Below are positions 27,852 to 35,500 of a stretch of DNA of 64,000 nucleotides, piece after piece. Location of the stretch: assembly GCF_003353175.1 (NCBI RefSeq), contig NZ_QHKS01000007.1:186001-250000 (forward strand). Reading direction: 5' to 3'. The notes beneath the pieces were generated by a model. It had not been told where the DNA came from, made no database searches, and worked only from the letters and a program-made list of their open reading frames with translations. Origin of the DNA: Paraburkholderia lacunae (GTDB taxonomy: Bacteria > Pseudomonadota > Gammaproteobacteria > Burkholderiales > Burkholderiaceae). The position numbers and the translations under genes are program-made. How positions within the stretch are numbered: position 1 is the first letter of the stretch; the number at the start of each line of letters is the position of its first letter.

Positions 27852-28898
27852 TTACTCCGACTGAATGCCGCCCACCTGGCGGACGGATGCCATGCTTTCC
27901 GGCGCGAGGTCCGCGACGATTTCGAGGAAATTCATCGTCACGAGGCGCCGCGCGCGCTGCAGCATCAGGGGCACGGGGCTCGACGGTTCGTGGCGCTCGT
28001 AATACGCGCAGAGTTTGTCGAGCAGACGCGTGACGTCGTCGCGGCCGGTGATTTCATCCTTGCGTGCAGGGGCCTTCGCGCCGGATTGGGTGGCGTCGCC
28101 GTCTGCGTTGTTCGCGGCGGCTGCTTCGCCCGCTTCGACTGCATCCGCCGGCGCGCGGCGCTGCAAGCGCTGGGCCGTGAAATCGCGGGCGCGTTTGAGC
28201 AGCCGGGTGAGTTCGGTGAGATCGATGGCGCGTGCGGCACCCACCCGTTGCGTGAGCTGCGATTCGATGTGTTCGATGCGTGCGCAGGCTTCCTCGAGCA
28301 CCGCTGCGGACTGCTGCAACACGCCGAGATCGACGTTCAGGAAGATCCCTTCGATCAGCGTCGTCGTCGGCGCTTCCTCGCCTTCCGGGGCCGGCATCTC
28401 GCCGTTGGCGATCTCGATGTCGCGCAGACTCACGCGTCCCGCCACGCCGGCGTCGATGAGCGGCGCGGCCTTCAGCGTGCGCAACACGGTAGTGGGTTCG
28501 ATCAGCGCGGAGAGCGCGTTGACGCGCATCGTCGGATCGTTGTCGTCGTCCGGATCGAGTTGCGGGTGCACGTGGTCCCAGTGCGCGTCGAGCAGGCGGT
28601 CGAGCACTACCAGACCATCAGTGAACCCGGCGATGCCTTCGGTTTCGAGCATCGCGCGGGTCAGGTGGATGGCAATGCGCAGATCGCGCGTGCGAGTGAA
28701 TAACGCGAGGCAGGCTTTGCGGATCGCTTTCCAGTCAGGCGGCTCGCCCGCAATGACCGTCGCGCCGAACTGCGCTTCTTCCTTACCCTTGGCGAGTTCT
28801 TCGAGCTCGAGAAAAGCCGCGTCGTATTCCAGGTCGCTGCCGCACGGCGCGTCCACGGATAACTCGGTCAGGATTGCATCGGCATCGAACACGTTCAC
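27852..28898 (-). CDS. tssA: T6SS baseplate/sheath-capping protein TssA
   Basis: A 348-residue TssA with the N-terminal ImpA domain (APCGSDLEYDAAFLELEELAKG and the WDHVHPQLDPDDDNDP run, given in part as HVHPQLDPD). TssA primes tail assembly and caps the growing sheath. It is the first gene of the minus-strand T6SS transcript. GTG at 28898 abuts the likely ribosome site, so the GTG two codons later (28892), 5 nt after AAGGGG, may be the true start. A paired-heptamer operator and -10 box lie immediately upstream. Confidence 0.94.
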   Translation of the reverse strand: MNVFDADAILTELSVDAPCGSDLEYDAAFLELEELAKGKEEAQFGATVIAGEPPDWKAIRKACLALFTRTRDLRIAIHLTRAMLETEGIAGFTDGLVVLDRLLDAHWDHVHPQLDPDDDNDPTMRVNALSALIEPTTVLRTLKAAPLIDAGVAGRVSLRDIEIANGEMPAPEGEEAPTTTLIEGIFLNVDLGVLQQSAAVLEEACARIEHIESQLTQRVGAARAIDLTELTRLLKRARDFTAQRLQRRAPADAVEAGEAAAANNADGDATQSGAKAPARKDEITGRDDVTRLLDKLCAYYERHEPSSPVPLMLQRARRLVTMNFLEIVADLAPESMASVRQVGGIQSE

Positions 28899-28922
28899 CC
28901 CTTTTTTTTGATTGCGGGGTGA

Positions 28923-28955
28923 ATTATTGAGAGGGTGCGTTTCCCAAACGTTTCC
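28923..28955 (-). promoter_or_regulatory. Promoter of the T6SS operon with paired-heptamer operator, copy 2
   Basis: Read on the minus strand, two identical heptamers GGAAACG are separated by TTTG (28955-28938, 11-bp period), then 9 bp later comes AATAAT (28928-28923), a -10 box matching consensus at five of six positions. There is no -35 box. Transcription would begin near 28916, leaving a leader of under 20 nt before tssA, which fits the ribosome site there. Direct heptamers replacing the -35 region are the known arrangement for SARP activators. Confidence 0.6.
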
Positions 28956-28970
28956 GTGGTGGGTTGCCCT

Positions 28971-29135
28971 TTATTGAAGAATCGACCAGGACCCTTTTGG
29001 AAAGTGCTGAGATACTTCATGTTTCAGCCATTTGAATACCCAGACATCGTTCTCGACGTAGCCAATGACGAAAGCGCTGCCTGACCCACGAGTGCCTGAG
29101 CGCAGATAGCTCTGATGCGTCTCGGCTTCTGTCAT
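28971..29135 (-). CDS. Small hypothetical protein or 3' part of the split gene at 29257-29670
   Basis: A 54-residue frame starting at ATG 29135 after a strong GGAGGGG ribosome site. The product has a beta-rich end (AFVIGYVENDVWVFKWL). The same frame is open upstream to 29279, immediately after the point where the preceding gene stops, and that stretch reads like protein (SREIVTSQAGRDVAEIMMYS). It may therefore be the C-terminal half of a frameshifted gene rather than an independent one. No family recognised. Confidence 0.45.
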   Translation of the reverse strand: MTEAETHQSYLRSGTRGSGSAFVIGYVENDVWVFKWLKHEVSQHFPKGSWSILQ

Positions 29136-29256
29136 CGTTTCCCCTCCGGCTTCAGAAATCGACAAACGCCGCCTTGAGACGGTGGGTTGCAGGCTCGCTT
29201 TCGCCGAGTACATCATGATCTCGGCGACATCCCTTCCTGCCTGACTGGTGACGATT

Positions 29257-29670
29257 TCACGACTGGGTGGAGATATGCGCTACATAGGTCTCCGTGACGA
29301 CGAATCTGCAGCCAGTCAACATGCTGGTCAAGAAATATCGGCACCCAGACTCAGTTAGCGTAGTCATCGGTACGTATTCGCAACTCTGGTTTTTCCAGGG
29401 CAGCCAGTAAACCTGTTGCACGTCCCCTTTCTGATGCGGCTCAACGTTTCCCAGTTCGTATCCGCCTAGCACGGATGTGGCGCTAACCGGTAGTGGACCC
29501 GCAGGGTTTGTGCGACTCCGTTCGGCATCCAGTAGGCCAGTCATCCGTATCACGCCGAGCGTGTTGTTACCGGTTGCCGCCTTAACCTCACTCCAGAATG
29601 ATGCAAGAGCGTGGGTAGTCGACTCTGACATACCTTGCTTCTGCTCGAAATGTTCCTTGGGTACGCTCAT
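29257..29670 (-). CDS. Predicted LXGC-type deamidase (BLF1/CNF1-like), possibly frameshifted
   Basis: A 137-residue protein with a clear start (AAGGAG 7 nt before ATG 29670). Near the end it reads FLTSMLTGCRFVVTE then VAHIS. This gives Thr115, an L-T-G-C motif with Cys121, and His132. The Thr at -6 and the His about 11-12 after the LXGC Cys follow the catalytic residues of Burkholderia lethal factor 1 (Thr88, Cys94, His106), a glutamine deamidase; CNF1 shares the Cys/His fold. By position it is a candidate T6SS effector upstream of tssA. The stop at 29257 falls soon after the His, and the +1 frame continues, so the gene may be broken. Function is inference. Confidence 0.55.
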   Translation of the reverse strand: MSVPKEHFEQKQGMSESTTHALASFWSEVKAATGNNTLGVIRMTGLLDAERSRTNPAGPLPVSATSVLGGYELGNVEPHQKGDVQQVYWLPWKNQSCEYVPMTTLTESGCRYFLTSMLTGCRFVVTETYVAHISTQS

Positions 29671-29768
29671 GCTGCACTCCTTTGAATGATCGCCGCCCGT
29701 TCATTCCTGCTCACCGCGGGCAGCATCACGGCTGCATGAAGAGGCATCTATTGCATCGGCAACGGCTG

Positions 29769-29800
29769 GCACGCTTCCCGACTGCAGCCGGGAAGCGTGC
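29769..29800 (-). terminator. Hairpin at the end of the tps-kinase operon
   Basis: A perfect 12-bp inverted repeat (GCACGCTTCCCG and its complement) with an 8-nt loop starts 8 bp after the kinase stop codon. It has the position and stability of a terminator but lacks a U-run on the minus strand, so termination may be partial or the hairpin may stabilise the mRNA end. Confidence 0.6.
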
Positions 29801-29808
29801 GAGGGTCC

Positions 29809-31974
29809 CTACCGCTTGCTCACATCCGGCACATCCACCCCCGCCGTGCGCGCGACGTTGTACCAGCGGATCGATTCCGCGTAATCGCGCGGCACGTCAC
29901 CCGCGCCGTTCCCGTAGATGTCGCCTAGCTGCTTCGCCGCCTGACCGTTGCCGCCACGCGCCGCGCGTTTGTAGAGCCGTACCGCGTCGTTAAGCTTGCC
30001 TTCCCCTTGCAGCTTCGCCGCCTGCGCAAGCAGATCGGCGGACGAGACTTTCGGCTCGGCGGCAGCGGGCGATTCGGTCGGCTTGGCGGCGACCGTGGGC
30101 GCAGTTGTGCCGAGCGGCGTTGCTTGTGCGTTGGCCGCGTTGGCCGCATTTGCTTGTAAAGGCGTCGGTGACAAAGACGTCGGGGCAGCATGCGACGCCA
30201 CTACGCTGCTAACCGGCGCCCCAGCTTGAGCAGCGGTCGTATGCGGCGTCTGCACTGCGGCAACGGCGGTTGATGCCGCCGTCGGTGCAGCATTCGGCTT
30301 GGCAGCTTTACTCGCGCTCACCACCGCTTCTGAAGCGCGGTTCTTCGCCAGCGCCTCGCGCGCGCGGCGCTCGGCGTCGGCAGCGGATGCAGCCTTCAAA
30401 CGTGCGGCTTCGCGCTGCGCCGTGCTCGCGCTGCTTGCGCTGCCTGTGGTGCTTGTGGCCACGGCCGTATTCGTGGCGCCTGAGGCGCTCGCACTGCCCG
30501 TCGCGCTCGCGGGTGGCGTCTGCGCAATCCGTGCCTCGGCACCAGACGCAGAACCTTGCGACGCAGATGCCTCTGCCGCTTTTCCAGCCGTGAGCGACGA
30601 TGACCCATTCGCATTGACCGGCGGCGCCACGCTTGCCGAGGACCCGCCGCCGCTCGCCGGAACCGGCGCGCTTTGCCTGAGCATGAAATAGCCGCCTCCG
30701 CCCACGGCCAACACGGCCACCGACGCGACCGCGATCAGCACGGTCCTGCCGGACTTCTTCGCAACCGGCGCAACCCGCACCGACCCATCGCTCGAAGCCG
30801 CCGGCAACCCCGGCTGACCTGGCCGATCGAGCGCGAGCCGCGTGCCCCCTTCCGCTACCCCCTCATCACGCACACCGGAGCGGGACGCCGCCGAATCATC
30901 GCCGTGCAGCTTCGCCAGCTTGCGGCGCGCGAGATCCGCATACGTCCCGTTCGGAAACTTCGCGATATAAAGCTCGAATTCGTCCGGATCGCTGCTGTCC
31001 TTAATGGTCTTCCAGAACTCGATCTCAACCGCACTCGAATCGTTCGTGACGCGCGTGCCGCGAGCCGCCCCGGTCTCGCCCGGCGGCCTGGCCCGCGCCG
31101 CGGCCACGGCGAGCATGGTCGCTTCGTCCTCGTCGATCGCCTGACCGGCAAGCGCGCGCTGCAGATCTTCCTTGAACGCCCGCGCATACGGATAACGTTC
31201 CTCGGGATTTTTCGCGAGCGCACGGAACACGATCGCGTCGAAAACCGGGTCGAGCGCCGGATTCTGCACCGACGGCGGCACCGGGTCGTCCTGGATGATC
31301 TGTCGCTGCACGGCCCAGTGGCCGTCGCCGACAAACGGCCGCTTCATGGTCAGCAACTGATACAGCACGATGCCGGCCGCGAAGATGTCGGAGCGCGTGC
31401 CGACCGGATTGCCCATCGCCTGTTCGGGCGACATATAGCTAGGCGTCCCGACCATCGTGCCGGCCTGGGTGCCGTCGCTGCCGGTATCCGACAGACGCGC
31501 GACGCCGAAGTCGGTCAGCTTGACACGCATCTGCGCGTCGAGCATCACGTTCGCCGGCTTCACGTCGCGGTGCACGATGCCTTGCTCGTGCGCGTAGCCG
31601 AGCGCGTCGAGCAATTCGCCGGTCATGCGTACCGCGTCCTTCACGGCGAACTGCGTGCCCTTGTCGAGGTACGCCTTGAGCTCCTCGCCGCGAATCAGCT
31701 CCATCACGATATAGGCGACGTTATTCTCTTCGCCGAAATCGAACACGCCGACAATATGCGGATGGCTCAGCCGTGCCACGGCCTGCGCTTCCCGCTCGAA
31801 GCGCACCTGATATTCGGCCGCCATTTCCGGATCGGAGAGCTGGCTCTTGAGAATAGTCTTGATCGCGACCGGCCGGTTCAGTTTCGGATCGACGCCCTCA
31901 TAGACGACCCCCATCGCACCGCGCCCAAGCACGCGCCGGATCTGATATCTGCCGAGTTGTTGTAGCTCTTCCAT
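29809..31974 (-). CDS. Membrane Ser/Thr protein kinase with Sel1-like C-terminus (PpkA type)
   Basis: A 721-residue Hanks-type kinase. The N-terminal catalytic domain has the Gly loop GRGAMG (17-22), Lys39, HRDVKP (135-140), DFG (155-157) and SPEQ, so it should be active. An intracellular linker follows, then one membrane helix (about 411-432). Next is a long Ala/Ser-rich periplasmic stalk and a C-terminal Sel1/TPR unit (about 640-705). It resembles T6SS PpkA kinases, which phosphorylate the FHA protein and are countered by PppA. Unusually it is the last gene of a two-partner secretion operon, so its periplasmic domain may sense that system. Confidence 0.88.
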   Translation of the reverse strand: MEELQQLGRYQIRRVLGRGAMGVVYEGVDPKLNRPVAIKTILKSQLSDPEMAAEYQVRFEREAQAVARLSHPHIVGVFDFGEENNVAYIVMELIRGEELKAYLDKGTQFAVKDAVRMTGELLDALGYAHEQGIVHRDVKPANVMLDAQMRVKLTDFGVARLSDTGSDGTQAGTMVGTPSYMSPEQAMGNPVGTRSDIFAAGIVLYQLLTMKRPFVGDGHWAVQRQIIQDDPVPPSVQNPALDPVFDAIVFRALAKNPEERYPYARAFKEDLQRALAGQAIDEDEATMLAVAAARARPPGETGAARGTRVTNDSSAVEIEFWKTIKDSSDPDEFELYIAKFPNGTYADLARRKLAKLHGDDSAASRSGVRDEGVAEGGTRLALDRPGQPGLPAASSDGSVRVAPVAKKSGRTVLIAVASVAVLAVGGGGYFMLRQSAPVPASGGGSSASVAPPVNANGSSSLTAGKAAEASASQGSASGAEARIAQTPPASATGSASASGATNTAVATSTTGSASSASTAQREAARLKAASAADAERRAREALAKNRASEAVVSASKAAKPNAAPTAASTAVAAVQTPHTTAAQAGAPVSSVVASHAAPTSLSPTPLQANAANAANAQATPLGTTAPTVAAKPTESPAAAEPKVSSADLLAQAAKLQGEGKLNDAVRLYKRAARGGNGQAAKQLGDIYGNGAGDVPRDYAESIRWYNVARTAGVDVPDVSKR

Positions 31975-31986
31975 CGCTGCGGCCGC

Positions 31987-32553
31987 TCAAGGCGGCGTGC
32001 CCCCCATGAAAACGTGCGGAAGATCGATCGATTCGCCGGACTCGCGCGCCCGGCGCTGCCAGTACACGGCACACGCATAATCGCGCGCGACGTCGCCCTC
32101 GCCGCCGTACAGGTTGCCAAGACGTTTTTGCGCGGGGCCATAGCCCGCTACGGCTGCGATGCCGTACCACCCAAGCGCTTCTTCGAGCCGGCCGGCCGCG
32201 TCGTACAGTTGCGCGCAGTGATAGGCCGCAAGCCGGTCCACCGCTGCGCTGGGTTGCCCGGCGCAGCGCGGATCGTCCATGCGCGCGAGCGGCACGCGGT
32301 GGGGTGCCTCGGCCGTTTCCTTCGGCACGTGCGCGGGTGGCGGCAGCGGGTAACCGAGCGGGCACGCCGCTTGTGGCTCTGCAGCGACGGCAGAGACGGC
32401 AGAGACAGTCGCGACGGCAGTGGCGATGACAGCGGTCCACCATACGGCCGCGGCGAATGTGGACACAATCGTCCGTTTCAGGAACCACCTTGCTAGCCGC
32501 TTCACAAGCGCCGTCATAAGCGATTGCGTGAGCACTCTGACGAGCGAGTTCAC
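31987..32553 (-). CDS. Exported Sel1-repeat protein
   Basis: A 188-residue protein with a long signal peptide (hydrophobic core about residues 33-60, probable cut after AVAA) and a periplasmic Sel1-like repeat (LAAYHCAQLYDAAGRLEEAL...AQKRLGNLYGGEGDVARDYA, shown in part). GTG at 32553 overlaps the tpsA stop as GTGA and has GGAGG 7 nt upstream. Its C-terminal repeat, including the RDYA-W pattern, resembles the C-terminus of the kinase encoded next, so the two may bind the same partner. Exact role unknown. Confidence 0.75.
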   Translation of the reverse strand: MNSLVRVLTQSLMTALVKRLARWFLKRTIVSTFAAAVWWTAVIATAVATVSAVSAVAAEPQAACPLGYPLPPPAHVPKETAEAPHRVPLARMDDPRCAGQPSAAVDRLAAYHCAQLYDAAGRLEEALGWYGIAAVAGYGPAQKRLGNLYGGEGDVARDYACAVYWQRRARESGESIDLPHVFMGGTPP

Positions 32554-35500
32554 GGACAAACCTCCGCAGCGCGCAACCGCACGCTCTCGTCGCGCGGTTC
32601 GGCGACGGCATGATCGGCGAGTCGGCACGGCGCGGGCTGGCGCACCTCGAGATCGCCCTCATGCGGATAGGTCTGAACCTGCGCGAGATCGCCGGCGAAT
32701 CCGTACTTCACCTTGAGCGTGAATTCGTCCTCCTGATGCATCTGGTTCACCATCGCCGACTGAATCCCCGCCTGCACCGAGGAAATCGCGCTGATCAGCA
32801 CGTTATTGCCGAGGCACGGCCCCATGTTGACGCGCGCGCAGTTGACCTTCGTGCCGATCGAGAAGCGGGTCTGCTGGCCGTTTGGCAGCAGGAAAAACGC
32901 GTCGAAGCCGGACACGAGCGACAGCTTGCCGACGTTGTTCAAAGCGAACTCGCCTGGCCGCGCCGCGCCGATATTCTGGGTCGCTTTCGACGTGAGCGTG
33001 ATGCTGTTCGCGCTCACCGACGCACCGCTCGCCGTTGTGACGGGACCGCCCGCGACCACCGTGAGTGCGTCGCCGATCAGCGTGGCGCCGAACGTCGTGG
33101 CGCCGCCGCTTGTCGTCGACAAGGTGCCGGCCGTGCCGGAGACGGTGAGCGCACCGCCCGCCGTCACGTTCATCGTGCCCGGTGTCGACAGTGCCAACGC
33201 GAGATCCTGCGCACTCTTGAGCGAGCCGCCTGCGGCGCGAGCGGTAACCAGTGCGCCGAAGGTGTTGTCCAGATCGAGAATCAGATTGCCGTTCGGCGTG
33301 CTGAGCGTGGTCGCGCCGCTCACCTGCAGCGCGCCGGTCTGTGTGATGTCGCCGCCCGCGCTCGCATTCAGCGACGCCACATTGGACGCGCCGAAGTTCA
33401 GCGCGGCCGCGCTGTTCACGCTGGCCGGTCCGCCGCTCAATTGCAGCGCGTTGCCGAATTGATTGGCCTGGTTGAGCGTGATCGCGGCGCCGCCGGTCGT
33501 CGCAATCGAGGTCGTACCCGTGATCGTCGCGGCGGCAGATTGCGTGACGGCGCCATCCGACTGCAATTTCAGATTCGCGAGCGTCGTCGTGCCGAGCTGG
33601 ATGCCGCCCGTGTCGGCGCTGAGCGCGAGCGACCCGCCGCCGGTGAACGTCGTCGCACCGGTGAAGTGATTGAAGGCGTTGGCGGCGTTGAGCGTCGAGC
33701 CGGCGCCGATGTCGAACGTGGCGCCGCGCACGTTGAGCGCGCCAGACAAGGTGTCGAGGCCGCCACTCGCGACGAGCGTGCTGCCGTCGAGCAGGCTGAC
33801 GTTGTTGCCGAGCGTGGCGCCGGCGAGCGCGAGCGTGGCGCCGCCGTTCACCGTCGCGAGACCGCTGCCGAGCGAACCGCCGGCGCCCACGGCCAGTGTG
33901 CCTTGGATGATCGACGTGCCGCCGGTATAGCTATCGGCGCCGTTCAACGTAACGAGGCCCGCGCCCTGCTTGTTCAGCGACTGGCCTGTGCCGCCGTCGC
34001 GAATCACGCCGTTGACGGTGAGCGTTGCGCTCGACGCGGCCGATATCGTGCTGCCGCCGCTCAGCGTGATGAGCCCGTTGGCGACACCATTGCCGGTTGT
34101 CGTTTCCAGCGTGCCGCCCGCCAGCGTGAGGGCATTCGCCAGGGTGTTCTGCAGATCGAGCGAGGCGCCGCTGCCGACTGTGATCGCGCCGGTCGAAGCG
34201 CCTGCCGTACCGCTGTTCTTCAGTGCCAGCGTGCCGGCAGTCACGGCGGTGCCGCCGGTGTAGGTCTGGGCCGTGTCGAAGCTCAGCGTGCCGGTGTTCT
34301 GCTTGCTCACCGCGCCGCCGCCGCTGATAGCGCCGTCGAAGGTGCTGTTCGACGCCTGGTCGAAGACGAGACGTGTGCCGCCGGCAAGCGCGATGTTGCC
34401 GTTCAGGCTGGCCGTATTGCCTTGCAACGTGCCGCCTGTCACGCTCGTGCCGCCCGTGAAGCTGCTGACGCCGTTCAGCGTCACGAGGCCCGCTCCACCG
34501 ACGACCAACGCCCCCGCCGATGCGCCGTTGCCGAGTGCACCGTTGATCGTGAGTGCGGCGTTGCTGCCGGTCGCGAAGAGGCTGCTGCCGTCGAGCGTCA
34601 CCGCGCCGTTCACGATGCCGCTACCCGTGCTCGTCTCCAGGGTCCCGCCGTTTAATGTCACCGCGTTTGCAAGCGTGTTCTGCACGTCCAGCGCCGCGCC
34701 GCTGCTCACCGTGAGCGCGCCTGCCGAAGCGCCCGCTGTGCCGTTGCCCGTCAGGGTCAACGTACCGTTCGTCACGCTCGTGCCGCCGGTATAGGTTTGG
34801 TCCGTACCGATCGTCAAGGTGCCGCCGTTCTGTTTTGTCACCGCGCCGGCGCCGCTGATCTTGCCGTTGAAAGTGCCGTTCGATGCCTGGTCGAACACCA
34901 GCCCCGTCCCGCCGGCTAGCGCGAAGTCGCCTTGCAGACTGGTGGTATTGCCCTGCAGTGCGCCGCCCGTTACCGTCGTGCCGCCGCTGTAGCTCTGCGC
35001 GCCATTGAGCGTTAGCGTGCCGGCACTCTGCTTCGTGACCGCACCCGCACCGCTAATCGAGCCGTTGAAGGTACCGTTCGCCGCCTGATCGAACACCAGC
35101 GAAGTGGCGCTCGCGAGACCGATATGGCCTTGCAGGCTGGTGGCATTGCCCTGCAGCGTACCGCCCGCAACCGCCGTGCCGCCGCTGTAGGTGTTCAGGC
35201 CGGTCAGCACCACTGTTCCCGGTCCGCTGACCGTCAGCAAGCCTTTCGATGTGCCATCGCCGATGACGCCGTTTACCGTCAGTCTGGCGCCGCTTCCAGT
35301 TGCAAACGTGTTGCTGCCGTTCAACGTGACGCCGCCGTTCGCGATGCCGCTGCCGGTTGTGGTTTCCAGCGTGCCGCCGCCGGTCAGCGTCAATGCGTTG
35401 GCAAGCGTGTTCCGTACATCCAGTGCCGCGCCGCTGCCCACCGTGATCGCGCCTGTCGAAGCGCCCGCTGTGCCGGTGCCGGTCAGGGCTAAGGTGCCGC

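Noticed and set aside
29435-29460. Single CGTTTCC inside the deamidase-like gene
   Set aside because: The second heptamer is absent and the site is within coding sequence; chance match.
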